A DNA stretch of 64,000 nucleotides from Rusavskia elegans (taxonomy: Eukaryota > Ascomycota > Lecanoromycetes > Teloschistales > Teloschistaceae). Shown piece by piece: positions 1 through 12,504 of this stretch. Below the pieces are notes generated by a model. That model was not told where the DNA came from. It made no database searches and worked only from the letters and a program-made list of their open reading frames with translations. The stretch is from assembly GCA_011316305.1 (NCBI GenBank), contig SAUG01000019.1, positions 180,631 through 244,630 of the forward strand, in the 5' to 3' direction. The number at the start of each line of letters is the position of its first letter. Position 1 is the first letter of the stretch. The position numbers were made by a program, and so were the translations under genes.

Positions 1-3000
1 TCGACAACCCGATTGATGTGTAGGGTTCCCTCTTTTTCGACGTACTCTGTTTCACGATTGTCTTGTGGCTCAAACATTGCCGACTTTGTGATCTTGACGA
101 CGTACTCGGCTATCCTAGTCTTCGAATCCACGTGTTCAAGAGCCAGCGTGATGAAACTCGGATTAGCGTTCTCTGAACACATGGATCTTCCAAAGCCAGC
201 AGCGAGACCTGTCTCAGGTGTTTGATTGACATCTTTTCCAGCATTGGTGAGCCACAGTATTCCACTCGATGCTCTGACCATCTGCTTGATGCGCGTGAAG
301 TCCTCCACTTGCATCCTTGACAAGTAAGGGGTTTCGACTTCCGGCAGGCATATACAGAAAGTTCCGGCACATTTACTTGGAGAGACTTCGAGCATGGAGG
401 CTACCTCACAATCACACGAAGGGATAGCTATCTGCAGCTGTCCCTGAAGCTGTTCGGCTATCTCATACTGTCGTGATGAGCCAGGAACGATCAATATGAT
501 GATTTTTGAAGTAGGACACCCAACTGCAATCGGGTCCATGGCTGTTGAGGTCATAACACTGAACGTATGCCTGCTACCGGGATAGTCTCTCAGGCTTATC
601 TCGGCACCAGAAAAGTTGTTCTTCAATAGAGATTCATGCCATGTCTCGTTTGAAAGCAAAGGCCCCCACCGCCGATGACTTTCGGTGCTAAGCCACCAGC
701 CGGGCAGTAGACCAAAGACGAACGATAGTCGAGAGCAGTCCAAATTGCAAGGCTCGAATAGAACCAGCGTCCCTCCTGGTCTAAGAAGCTTGTGTGTGTT
801 GCGCAAAGTAGTCTTGATTTCCGTTGTAGCATGCAAGACACATGATGCGATAATCATATCGAAAGCGCCTTTGTCGAATCCTTGTTGTAGGGGGTCCTTT
901 TCTATGTCCAGGGTCTTGAAGACAAGCCGGTCGGAATGACCGGCGAACCGCTCTCTGGCGTCTGCAAAGAATCCGGGCGAAATGTCTGTGTAGGTGTACT
1001 GCTCATATCGTGGAGTTCCATGCTCGTCATTTGGATCTTTCCGACCCAGGGTATCAAGAATCGGCCTGGTCGCACCACCGGTTCCCGCTCCAATCTCGAG
1101 TATTGACTGATTGGGCCTCTTGTGAGCACTCAGATCAACGAACGCGGACATTTTCTGATAATTAGCGGTGAAGGAGGAGCCGCTATAGAAGCTTTGCAGA
1201 AGATTCTGGTCAAGTAGCAGTTCAAGTGGATCGAGTAGTCCAGAGAGAATGCGAACTAGATTTCGGCCAACTGTGACGTACGTTCTCCCTTCTGGTCCAC
1301 TCTGTTCCATCTTGCTCAGTAGGGCGTCTCGATATATCGGTTCGCTACAGAATCTCTGCCCTTCCGGACTTGATAAGATCGCTTTAGCATCATATCCGTT
1401 ACAGTGGTGTCGCATCCAAGATATGTAGCTTTCGAGGTGGACCGATAGACCTTTACTCTCATCGTGACGCAGTGCTGCTAAAGCCTCGGTCATGAAGTAA
1501 AGGCACACAAGTTCCGCCTCGTCAATCAGATCTCCAGCATGCTCGTGTGCTGCATGTACCGAATCAGTGCAATAGGCTGCGAGTGAATCTTTGTCGAGTA
1601 GATCGATGTCTGGTCTCACATCGATCGAATAGCAAAGACGTTTCCAGCGAGACTCGCTAGATGAAGATACGTCCAAGCTCGTCACTGCCGTAGCTCGATA
1701 GCCATCCAGGATAATCAAGGGTTCTTTTGTATTTGGATCCAATGCAACGATATCGAATTCAGCCTCCCGAAATCCTTCAGCCCTAGAGTTTGAATAAGCT
1801 TCGACAGTAGTAAGATCAGGCCGTGTCAAGAATGCATTTGAGATCCATAGATTTTGTAGACGTGTCGGTACCATGGTGGGAATTGACGCCCAGCCACCTC
1901 TTGTGATGGCAGTCACCGTAAGATGGAAAACCCCATCGAGAGCGGTGGGATGTATGACATGTCGCTGAATCACCCTAGTCTCTGCTGGTACCTTCTCTTT
2001 CCACGTGTGAAGATTAATAGTGGCTGTGGCCTCCCCTTCATCGTTATAGGATACTTGCTCCAAGGTCTGGAACGTCGGGCCGAACCCAAAACCAAGACCT
2101 TTCAAATTGCTGTACATTTGTTCGGAATCGACTTTTTTGTGACATCGTTGTACTCCGCGAGTAAAGGCGTCTTGATGACTGGTCAATTTTTGTTGTCTCT
2201 CGAAGCCACGGTCGACCTCAGCGTCATCTTCGTCGTACTCTGTAATGATTGTCCCATAGCAATTTTCGATCCATTCATCATTGGATATCATATACAGCCG
2301 GAACTCACTTCGATTTGAAGCTGCAGTGCCTCCCATTTTCTGGGGTCGCAAGTAGAATTGGGTCTGGATACCTTCCTCAGCCGTGGAAAGTCTGACAGCT
2401 TTCAAGAAGTTCACATCAACGAGTCTGTATCCTTTTATCGGTCTGGTTGCGGCGGAGGACGAAATCTGTCGCGCTGCTTCAACCGCCATTACCACCATAC
2501 CAGCTGCAGGGTACAGATTGGATCCATTGAATTTATGGTCCTCGATCCACGGGTTATCTGTGACCTTGATGGCGTTTTTCCACTCTGCTTCCAAGGAGTT
2601 CGAGGTTGCGATTGGTGTTCCAAGCAGCTCGTGAGTTGGGTGCTTACGAAATCTGAAACTTTTACTGAGCCTGCTTTCGTGCCAGTAGCTTTGTGAATGA
2701 TTGAACGGATATGCCGGGAGATCAACCAGCATCTCCGCTTCGGTATCTTTCACGGTCTTGTTAACGGCCCAGAGGTCAATCGTGCAGCCAAGACAGCATA
2801 GCTCAGCTGCAAGATGAAGGATCGTAGCTACTGCGGAAGTGTTCATCCTCAGCGCTGATATGTAACCAACTTCACCAACCGTTTCAGCAATGGGCCGCCG
2901 CAACATCGAATGAGGTCCGACTTCAATAAGAAAGCTCACTGAGGTTGAGTCATAGCGGTATTGACACTTCTCCTTCTCGTAGCATGGCAAGCACATTTGG

Positions 3001-5900
3001 GAGAGCGCGTCAGAAAAGCGGACTTTGGAACGCATGTTGGCAACCCAGTACTCTGCTCTGAGAAGACTTTCAGCGGAGACGAGTGAGCCTGTAACCGAAG
3101 AATACATGAGAGGGCTGTTCTCTGACAAATGATGATCCTGCGGGGGGTCTAGATCCCCAATTAAGTTCAAGTACTCCGCAGCTACGTCGTCCATTTTTGC
3201 TGAGTGGTATGCAACACCGATGGGTAACCGACGAGCAAAGATATGGTCACGTTCGAGGACTTTTTGAAGATCAGTGACGGCGTCCTCGTTTCCGCTTACG
3301 GTAACAGTGACCGGACTGTTAACGCAAGCGACAGTCATTGTGTTCTGTGCGGAGATTTGATTCAGGTATGGGATGATGGCCTCCTCGGATAATGCTACCG
3401 CCATCATAGATCCACGCTTTCCAGAGCTAACCTTTGCCAGCCGCGAAGCTAGAAGCCCCCGGTAGTAGGCAAGCTTCCAGGCCGACTTCTCCGAGATGGC
3501 ACCGGCACAGTAAGCAGCCGCAATTTCACCGGAAGAATGACCAACAACAGCCGATGGACGGATGCCCCAGCTCCTAAGGAGGTCTACTAGTGCTATCTGC
3601 AATGCAGTAGTAAGTGGCTGTGAGATCGCAGGGTCATCGACCTCTGATGACTCCGTGGTCGCACTGAGCTCGTCTAGATCGGAGTCAGCGACATCCCGTC
3701 ATTTCTTTCGGAAGGTATTTCACCTAAAATAGACCATTGGCATTGGAGCGTCCGAAAGAAGTCATTTGCACGTTGCATGCTTGTTTTGTACACAGCATAC
3801 GAGACTAGCTCGAGACCCATAGCATGCCATTGAGCTCCCTGGCCAGTGAATGCAAAGCCCAATTTTGGGCCACGACTTGACGAGCGCCGGGTTTCAGGTA
3901 ACGTACCAGATAATTTTGTAATCAAGTCTGGTACAGAATTGGTGATGACGTAAGTCTTCCAGGGTAACATGCTGCGTTTCCTGGACAAGGTGTATGCAAG
4001 GTCGTTAAGGAATTTGTCTGACTCCATCCATGGTCTACAATCTGGAGAACACAGATAGTCCTTGTACGCCGTCACCCAACGTTTCAAGCCGCCCTCGTCG
4101 GAAGAGCTCCAGAAGAACAGTTTGAATTGTGATGGTGCCTGGAGAATATCATGATTGTCAATCCCCTGGTTGCAGCCATTTGTCAAAAGTCGTGGCTCTA
4201 CGTTGTGCATCTTCGGTGTCGGTAGCACGGATTTCGGCAGGGAGTCCGAAGTTGCGTGCCTTCCAGATAGGCCATGAGACTTCATATAGTGCAGTGCATC
4301 GTCCAAGACGACATGTGCGTTGGCGCCACCATAGCCGAAAGAATTGACTGAGGCTCTGCGGAGACCTGAACTCGGCCATGCGGTCACACTTAAAGGGAAC
4401 TTTGTCTTTTCGTCAGCTTTGCATCACGACAAGTTGCTAGTGAGTACCTTGATGTTCCACTCCTGGGCATGAATGTCTGGATGTGGTCGTTCAAACCAGA
4501 TGTTTGGCGGAATAACACCTTTCTCGAGCACCATCACCGTTTTAATCAAGCTGGCGAGCCCACTGGCACCCTCAAGGTGGCCAATGTTCGATTTCACTGC
4601 TCCAACAAGAAGAGGCTCCTCTGGGCTCCTTAAATGCTTGAACACTGCGGCTATAGCAGCTGCTTCAGTGGGGTCACCGACTGGCGTGCCGGTGCCATGC
4701 GCCTCAAAAAACCTCGTAGCTTGCGGATCGAGACCAGCGAAGTGATAAGTATCTCTAATCAAGGCCTCCTGGGCTTCTTTACTTGGTTGCGTAAGACCAG
4801 GTGTTCTTCCATCTTGGTTGGAGCCAGTAGCTCTGATCACGGCGCGGATGGTATTTCCGTCCTGGATTGCTTCCGACAACAGCTTGATAGCAATAACTCC
4901 AAAGCCTTCGCCACGAGAATATCCATTTGCACGATGGTCAAAACTGTAACATCGACTATCCGGCGAAAGGAAGTTGAGATTGGACAGGGACATCATGATA
5001 GTGTCAGGATTCAACATCAAATTACATCCGGCTACAATCGCCTATGTGACGGTCAATTTCCATTACAGGTCAAGAAAAACACCCAGTAGAATGCGTACCA
5101 TGCTGGATTCGCGGCTTCGCAAGCTCGAACAGGCTAGATGTACTGCGTTGAGACTGCTAGAGCAGGCGGTGTCGAGGGTAATACTTGGCCCTCTGAAATC
5201 GTAAAACCAGCTAAGGCGGTTGGCGAGCATGGCGGAGCCAGTCCCAGATGCTTGATACTTGGGCTGGAATTCCGGATCACGGGAGAATAGCGTTTCGTAT
5301 TCCTTTGCAAAGCATCCCACAAAGACCCCCGTCTTCGAGCCGCCGCTCTGTTGTAATGTGACACCAGCTATGGCAGTATACAGAGATTAGCTAGGTCAAG
5401 GTTGAGTTTGAGGAAGACACTACCATTTTCAAGAGCCTTGTAGGTACCTTCCAGCAGGCCTCGTTGTTGTGGATCCAGCGAGGCGGCTTCGGTACTCGAA
5501 ATAGAGAAAAAAGGGGCATCGAATAGGGCAAGGTCACCCTTGAGGAAATGACCTCCCCTTACGTTGAGCTAGATTATCGGGTGAGCAGTTGCGACAAATG
5601 GCACGTGGTACCGTCATCGTCGCATACCGTATCAAGCCTGTTGGCATTGTGGTGATAGAAAGAGTCAATGTTGAACCGATCGGCAGGGACCTCTGTCATG
5701 GCTGATCGACCTTTCATCAGCAAATGCCAGAAACCTTCAGGCGAATCCGCATCTTGAGGGAATTGGACCGAGAGTCCAATAACTGCGATCGGCTCGACTC
5801 CCTTCTGATCTTTAGTCACATCTTCTTCACGCGAAATCTTCTTGTTTTGAAACGAATCGACCGTACAAGTCGCACTTGCTTCGACAGCAGCAGGTGACAT
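1..5900 (-). CDS. Highly reducing type I polyketide synthase, 5' part (runs off the left edge)
   Basis: An iterative multidomain enzyme that builds a reduced, C-methylated polyketide from malonyl-CoA. Six exons join in frame: 5900-5628, 5568-5424, 5367-5099, 5041-4448, 4399-3724 and 3673-1, giving about 1,876 codons, with introns of 48-59 bp. The last exon is open to the window edge. The ketosynthase has the catalytic triad: Cys in DTACSSSL (about residue 208), His in EAHGTGT (about 344) and His in NIGHLEG (about 384). The acyltransferase shows GQGAQW and GHSSGE (Ser about 699). The dehydratase starts with HELLG (about 1000). The methyltransferase has SAM motif LEIGAGTGG (about 1508), so CMeT is probably active. 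After it the post-MT structural region begins. ER, KR and ACP would lie beyond the edge, and the usual family length is 2,300-2,600 residues. Start ATG at 5900 gives the expected short leader before the KS. Product unknown. Confidence 0.95.
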
Positions 5901-7406
5901 GGTACTCGAGATATTCTTTCAAGCAGCGTGGCATAAGTGATTTTGCTAGGTGAACTGTAGAGACTGTGAGTTTCGATCCGAACATATACAAAACCGTTGG
6001 CTGAAATCGCTCTCGTATGCTAAATCCTGGGTATAAGCACGGTGGCAATGCATTGGGTCGTGGAAATTGGCACGAACATCATGGGGCACTGACAGCCTCG
6101 CCGCTTCTCCGCAGGGAATGAGGGACAACTGACTCCCATCTTGGTGGCGTTGTCAATAAGGAGATTGCATGCATCGTCAACCATTGGTGTATTGGAGACC
6201 CTGGTCGGGACAGGGATTCCATAGGATGGAAAAGGAACGTCAGAGACAGTTAGGCGATCCCCAAGGCATCTACAGCTATTGGAGCATCAACGAAAGTATG
6301 TAGTCCTTTCAAACGGGGCTGTGCCTGCGTCGTATGCATGACAAAAGCGTGGGCTGACAGAGGTGGTAGAAGATCAGGTTGGGCAAGGGTTTCTGTAGTA
6401 CCCCTTCACAGGCCAATATGCGTGCTCGGCTTTGTAGTCGCAGTAAACTAGGGGCCGATGGAGCTGAACGAGCTCGCTGGCCTAGAAAGGGATACCCATG
6501 TAGCCCATATCGCGTCATGGAAGCCTAGATCGTGGCAGTATGGACTGCGAAGGTCAGGGGGCAGACGCGATGCTTCGAAGAGGCGACCAAAGAAGTCGAA
6601 CATACCCAGATTCACATACTCTATTGTATGTAGCCATTTCGGACGAATGCCTCGAAGCTGAGGCGTGAGTCTCTCCGGAGAACATATCAGTCGATCCCTC
6701 GTCAACATCGGGTCCACAAGAACGCCAGTGCTCTACTGTACAGCAGAAATCAGTAAAGGATCAATGGCACAGCTCGGGTCCTCGGCAGAGAAAGGATTGC
6801 CGTTGTGAGAGACAGGATCCATATCCGGTCCAATCAAATCGCCAGTTTCGGCCGTAACGGTCGTAAGCCTTATGGAAGCGCTGATGCGCGCGGTTGCCTG
6901 CTTTCATCCTCGCACCTCGTAATCTCTTACCCACCGCACCACCATCACGTAGACTATGCAACCAGCACCCAAATCCCTGCAGCTCAGAGCAGATCCTCAT
7001 TATCGCGCTGAGCCTGTCAGGAATGTCGGAGCATTCAAGAAAAAGGAATCACTGGTGGGCTTTCCCATCTGTCTGCTTCCTGGCCCGAACGATAACCAAC
7101 AAGCAATGGCCGCTGGTCGAGGGAGTCGCTTCTTGAGGGACAGGCAGACGAGTGTCAGGGTGTATCTGAAAGGAAGCTGGAAAGGATCCGAGGGAAGCTA
7201 ACGATGGAGGGAGCGGCGTTAGACTTTTAAGGCTGGGCGTATGCAGTCAGCATGCACGCCATGCTCCCACACCCATGATTTGCTGGAAGCACGGGCTATC
7301 GTTTTAGGAGGTGTGGGATGCCTCGCACGTCTACTTTTTCGGTATCTGGCAGGATTCCACTTCATCAACCTGAACTACTCAAGCCCCGAGACCGACAAAT
7401 TCCATC
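5901..7406. other. Intergenic region upstream of the PKS, no convincing gene
   Basis: About 1.5 kb between the PKS start and the rhodopsin-like gene. The nearest part should hold the PKS promoter. Only short open frames occur. The best is on the minus strand at about 6448-6717 and reads like protein in its middle (rich in Trp, Phe and Tyr), but it has no good start, no recognisable domain and no clear splice partners. It may be a decayed cluster gene. No repeats or RNA genes were seen. Confidence 0.5.
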
Positions 7407-8726
7407 ATGCCCAAACTTGATTCTGGCGGAGCAGCCAACGTTGCTACAGCTATCGTGTTTGTCGTTCTTGACAGCCTTGCCGTTTTCCTGCGGATACTGT
7501 CAAAGAGCAAGACCAAACACTACTTCTCAGCTGATGACTGGTGGATCCTCGCCGCCCTGGTTTTTTTCTACGCCTGGGCGGGCCAGATACTCTACGGTCA
7601 GTGTCCAGTCCAATGCTCTTGGCTTGTTCGCTCTGACTTTTCCAGCTGTGGTCGGGATCGCAGGATCTTTGGAGGTGACGACGCTCACGAATGTCGGCGA
7701 TGTTCAGGCAGCTTTGAAGGTTTTCCCCGACTGTTAGATTGTTCATGTATAGCTAGGTTGCTAAACGACCCACAGGTTCTGTGGGTGGCGGAATTATTCT
7801 TCCCATTCACTATTACCTGTGTCAAGATCTCCATCCTCTGCTTTTACCGTACCATATTCTCAACTAGGACCTTCCGCCGTGTCACCTATGCAATCTCGGC
7901 AATCTGCGCCATGTGGATGTTTGCTGGGTTCTGGGTCATCATCTTCCAGTGTCGCCCCGTTCGCGCCGTTTACGATACGAGTCTTGCTGCTACAGCCGAC
8001 TGCTTTCCCTTCGCCCGCTTCGTCTTCACCTATGAGCTTACCAACGCTCTTATCGACGTTTCCATTCTTGTGCTTCCAATCTACATGGTACGCCAGTTGC
8101 AAATGGAGACCAGACAGAAATTACAAGTGATGTCAATCTTTGCCATGGGTGGTTTGTGAGTGGTCTCTGCTACATTTGAGACAACTTAAAGAGACTCATG
8201 ACTTTCCCCTCAGCGTCCTGATCACATGCGTGTTGCGTATGATCTACTCGTTCGATCCGAACGAGCCAAAGACAGGTAAATCAGGTTCTGACGCGTCTGC
8301 AATGCCAAGGCTCAGGCTATCTAATCGTATGTAGTGCCGTCTTTCTCACGAGGAATTCTTTGGTCTACCATTGAGCTTGGCGTTGCACTGATCTGTGCGT
8401 GTCTGCCAACCTACCGCCCATTACTGACACACAGTCTGGGCATATCAACCGTCTTTAAGAGTTGGCTCGCGTCATTGCTGGACGCTTCCAAAGCAGGGTC
8501 TCACAAGTCGTCCAAAGGAGTTCCCAGCAACAACACATCGACCTACGCCCGCTTTGATTGTCATGATTTGCACTCAAACGACAAAGTTCACTTAACCGAG
8601 GCGAGAGGAGGTGCGGAGCAAGGGGATGAACACAATCAGCTCAATTCTTATCCTTTGAACGCCATTTCTGTGCAAAGCCGGATCGAGGTCAACTGGTATG
8701 GACGTATCTGCAATGCAGATGAATGA
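7407..8726 (+). CDS. Fungal rhodopsin-like integral membrane protein (SAT4/PTH11-like type)
   Basis: Five exons join in frame to 365 residues: 7407-7596, 7646-7719, 7776-8155, 8214-8275 and 8335-8726. The protein has the fungal rhodopsin-domain layout of seven hydrophobic helices. Family hallmarks seen are a charged DDWWIL segment after helix 1, VKISILCFYRTIF, the Cys-containing segment after FWVIIFQC, TNALIDVSILVLP, and a late helix TIELGVALICACLPT followed by a hydrophilic Ser/Asn-rich tail. Such proteins are common in secondary-metabolite clusters and among PTH11-like receptors, but their biochemical role is mostly unknown. It ends 18 bp from the stop of the convergent hydrolase gene. The intron at 7720 has a weak GTTTTC donor and is the least certain junction. 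Confidence 0.85.
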
Positions 8727-8744
8727 TGCTGACTTCTTCTGCAG

Positions 8745-9848
8745 CTAAGGACGTTTCCCTGTCAAAAATTCCGCAGCAACTTTTGTAGCATCTACCACTT
8801 CCCTCTCGAACCCCACAATACTCCCTGCCAGAAAGATATCGTGAGGTGCGTAAGATACTTCCAATACCTCGACTATGTTCTTCTTCATCTTCAGCATACG
8901 GTCAGCGAATAACACAGCCTCTTCGTGCAAAACTTCTAGACGCCCAACTTGGACCCATATCGGTATTTGGGTCGAGAACGGGTGGTAAAGAGGGGATAGA
9001 TATGGATGCATCAAATCCATATCTGGCGGCACAAATGATTCAACGGCCCACCTGACGAAAGCTCCAAGGACGAAATCGGTAGTACTATTCCTGCTGCGAT
9101 CGATGTCTGCCGGATCAACTGCAAGATTCAACCAAGGACTCCATAGCAAAGCTGCACGCGGATCGCCAAGCAGACCATAGTTCTCCGAGAGGTACCTCAA
9201 CAGCATGACCACCAAATGGCCTCCTGCCGAGTCCCCCGAGAGAACGATATTGGAGCTCCGAACACCGACGTCGATCAAGTACGCATACGCAGTCAAAGCA
9301 TCTTGAAAAGCGGCGGGAAACCTGCCATCGGGCGAGGATGCCAGTCGGTATTGTGGGAAGAAACTGAGGGCGTTCAAATTTTTGCATAAGGCGAGCGCCG
9401 CGGATCGGCATTCTGAGTCTCGTGTGCTACCAAGCACGTAGCCTCCGCCGTGGAAGTGCAAAATGACTTGTTGTGTTGCGTCCTCACAAGCATTGTAGAG
9501 TCTTGGGTACCATGTGCCTCCAATGGCCTTGGGCTTCACGGTAGACTTGGACGCATTTGGCAGAGCACCGTATATACCCCGTGTTGAAGGTTGAATGACG
9601 ACGAAGCGTTCGCGCTCGGTACCAGATTTAAGTGAGATTGGGAAGCGAAACTTGACAGTACTGGCGTATGCAAACCAGATTCGAAGCAGCTCCACCCCCA
9701 TCGCTTGTCGATAAGTCCATTTAGGATGTTGACGAGACGCTCTTGGGAGATAATAGAGGCCAAGCAATGGTACGCGAACACAGCAGATTGCGACGGTGAT
9801 CACGGTCCAGACCAGAGTCATCAGCTGGTGACTAAAGACCGAACGCAT
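8745..9848 (-). CDS. Alpha/beta-hydrolase of the hormone-sensitive-lipase-like family (putative esterase)
   Basis: Single exon, 367 residues from the ATG at 9848; the frame is open further upstream but without ATG. Family hallmarks are the oxyanion motif HFHGGGY, the nucleophile elbow GDSAGG with the catalytic Ser, and a C-terminal PHDIFL supplying the His. An acid residue would lie before it near the LEVLHEE segment. A hydrophobic stretch near the N-terminus (WTVITVAICC onward) may anchor it in a membrane. Substrate is unknown. Beside an HR-PKS it could release, hydrolyse or transesterify the polyketide, which is inference only. It shares a 618-bp divergent promoter region with the FAD oxidase gene and converges on the rhodopsin-like gene. 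Confidence 0.9.
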   Translation of the reverse strand: MRSVFSHQLMTLVWTVITVAICCVRVPLLGLYYLPRASRQHPKWTYRQAMGVELLRIWFAYASTVKFRFPISLKSGTERERFVVIQPSTRGIYGALPNASKSTVKPKAIGGTWYPRLYNACEDATQQVILHFHGGGYVLGSTRDSECRSAALALCKNLNALSFFPQYRLASSPDGRFPAAFQDALTAYAYLIDVGVRSSNIVLSGDSAGGHLVVMLLRYLSENYGLLGDPRAALLWSPWLNLAVDPADIDRSRNSTTDFVLGAFVRWAVESFVPPDMDLMHPYLSPLYHPFSTQIPIWVQVGRLEVLHEEAVLFADRMLKMKKNIVEVLEVSYAPHDIFLAGSIVGFEREVVDATKVAAEFLTGKRP

Positions 9849-10466
9849 GATCGGATGGGATACGAGCAATGTCCTCGCAGCTTGAAAAAAACAGTGAAGG
9901 AGCTGGCTGTGCAGTCTCGATCGCAAGCAGAGTTAGTCTTGCTGTTAGGCAGGCGTATGGTTATTCGGGGATCATTGCGCTATAAATTCTCCGATGTAAC
10001 GGAGATCGCCCTGCCCGATTGATAAGCGACGGAGCTGCATGTGCATATGCAGGAGCTAGGTACTTCATCGGAGCTTCTGTTCCAAGAAGTCAGTACGTCC
10101 GAGGCGAGGCAGTGCAAGATCACGCATAACGACCTATCCAATTTTGTCAGCAGCTGAAGCCTAAGTTGAGTAACCCCATCAGGGCGTAGCACAGCTGAAT
10201 TTAACTTTCACACATGTCCAGGCTGACCAATACCCAGCCATGAATGCACTTTACCATGGGGCAAAAATTGAGAAGATCAAAAACTGGTGACTGGCATTGG
10301 TACCAGCATCGGCGAACTACGAGCATGTATCCTTTTGACATGTACGTCTTATTTCTACATCGGCACTTGTAACTCCCCCAAAGGAGCTTACAAGGTCCAC
10401 GCGCTCGGATTCCTTTCCAGATCACATCTCAATACTTGGTGATACGTCTTCTCTTCTGCATTCAGC
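9849..10466. promoter_or_regulatory. Divergent intergenic promoter region between hydrolase and FAD oxidase
   Basis: About 620 bp separate the two head-to-head start codons, so both promoters must lie here and coordinate control is plausible. No gene-like open frame is present. No specific operator could be identified by eye. Confidence 0.55.
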
Positions 10467-12504
10467 ATGCTTCAACTTCTTATCTTGCTTCTTGCGACTC
10501 GGTATTTTACACTGAGCGCCTCAAGGGAATGCAAACCTCTCATCAACTCCACCCTGTGGCCCTCTACACAGGCTTGGAGGGCTCTCAACGACTCCCTCTC
10601 CGGAAAGCTTCTAGCTCCCTCTCCTCCAGCGGTTGTGTGTGAACCTTCGAAGCCCCGGTTGTTTGATCGTGCTGCATGCGCCCAAGTGGGCAACAGCTGG
10701 TCCAACTCAAGCTTCCACACCGACGACCCGGTCAGCGTGACGTATCCAAATTGGCAAAATGATGCATGTCTTCCCACTGCTCTTCTGAACAAAACCGCGG
10801 AATGCAATCTATCCCCATTTCCAAAATATGTGGTAAACGCCAGCAATGCAGCTCACGTTGCGGAGGCGGTAAAGTTTGCTTCGAGAACGGGTGTTCGGGT
10901 CATCGTCAAAGGTGGTGCCCATGATCTCCTCGGCAGGTGCGTACAGTTTGTCGAGTTGCTTTTTACAGTAGGGGTTAACGCGGACGATTCTTTTCGGAAA
11001 TGAAACAGATCGACGGCGCCATCTTCAATGTCCATCTGGACTCGGCATATCCTGGGAATGCAATATCATCCATCTTTTTCCCCCTCGTCATGCCAGAGGG
11101 TTTCTCCTTCCAGTGCCATGACGGTAGCCTCCGGACATCGCATGGGAGAGATCTATACCGAAGCATCAAAATACAATGCAACCTTCGTGGGAGCCGCGGA
11201 TCCTAACGTAGGTATTGGTGGCTTCCTCACTGGCGGTGGCCATAGTCCTATTGGTTCCAAATACGGGCTCGGCGTGGATAACGTCCTTGAGATAATGGTC
11301 GTAACACCTGACGGAGTTTCCAGACGGGCAAATGCGTGCCAGAACCCCGATATTTTCTGGGCGATGAGGGGGGTGAGTTATCTACTTGACCCTGAAATAC
11401 TTTCAGCTTCATAGCAAAGGCTAAACTCCACATGAACTCCTACAGGGCGGCGCCTTCACCTATGGAGTGCTCATCTCCGCGACTATCAGAATTCATCCCA
11501 TCCCCCAAATAACCGGTGCCCTTCTATCCTTCAACTCGACTCCATCCGAAGCATTTGAAAACAACAACACCAACTTCTACTCCGTCACCGCATATCTCCA
11601 CGCTCAACTACCCCACCTATCAGCCGCAGGACTCATGGGTTACTATTCCATAACACCCCTATCACCGTCTCCCATCCCAGCCCCCGTACCACTAAATTTC
11701 GCCTTCCTGATCTACGTCCTCTCCTCCAATTCAACAGCCATAAACCATACGCTCGCGCCCATCATGGCTCGGCTAAACAACAGCCCGGGCTTAACAAGCG
11801 CCCTCAACATAGAACCACCAACCGATTTCCTCTCTTTCCAGTCCGTGCATTTCCGCGCCGCTCCCGTGGGTGAGAACTACCTCCCAGGCACTCGCCTCTG
11901 GGACGCAAAAGCCCTGCAGGATGCTGCGACTGTGGAAAACACCCTACGGCAGTTCCAAAACAACCTCCTACAGGGCACGTTCGTCAGCGGCGCGGGTGTT
12001 CAATCCGTCTCCGCGAACGAGAGCGCCGTAAATCCGGCATGGAGGCGGACGGTAGTGGATATGAGTTCGTCGCCCCCCTCTCCCTATAATAACTTTCCCT
12101 ATCTCATTTTCCCCTTCTTTTTATCCCTTCATGGACCTACATCCAAGCCCAACATCACCCCGGAAGAAAGCAAGCAAGCAGTCCAAGCTGATCATCTCGC
12201 ACCACCACCAGTGTCAAAAGTCACCTATCCCCCCAGCAGCCCCCCCTCCACCATCTCCGCCGCTCAAAACCTCGCAAACCGCTTAAATGATGCCCTAAGA
12301 GCGCAAGCTCCACATACGGGCTGCTACGTCAACGAAGCCAGTATTTTCGAGCCGGACTACCAGCATGCATTCTGGGGGAAGCATTATGAGCCGCTGTTGA
12401 GGATAAAGCGGCGGGTTGATCCGAAAGGGGTGTTTTGGTGTGGTGTTTGTGTTGGGGGGGAGGATTGGAAGGAGGAGGCCGATGGGGCGGTTTGCAGGGT
12501 TTGA
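10467..12504 (+). CDS. Secreted FAD-linked oxidoreductase, BBE/PCMH type
   Basis: Three exons, 10467-10936, 11009-11372 and 11446-12504, give 630 residues. Residues 1-20 form a signal peptide, so the enzyme probably acts outside the cell or in the secretory pathway. The PCMH FAD-binding domain is clear: YPNWQNDACLP, then VKGGAHDLLGRS, whose His is the likely covalent 8-alpha-histidyl FAD site. The next exon begins with the family segment MSIWTRH. The substrate-binding half ends in a BBE-like motif, YVNEASIFEPDYQHAFWG. Such enzymes perform oxidative cyclisation or alcohol oxidation in fungal pathways. About 60 residues rich in Ser and Pro around 12055-12250 do not look like the family and could hide an unspliced intron. 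Its position suggests it oxidises the PKS product. Confidence 0.9.

Noticed and set aside
3674..3723. Apparent frameshift in the PKS acyltransferase region
   Set aside because: A 50-bp intron with GTGAAA donor, CTGAC branch and TAG acceptor restores the frame and the expected WSILDEL sequence, so the gene is intact here.
5134..5204. Several short plus-strand frames across the PKS
   Set aside because: They are shadows of the minus-strand coding sequence with no start context or conserved residues.
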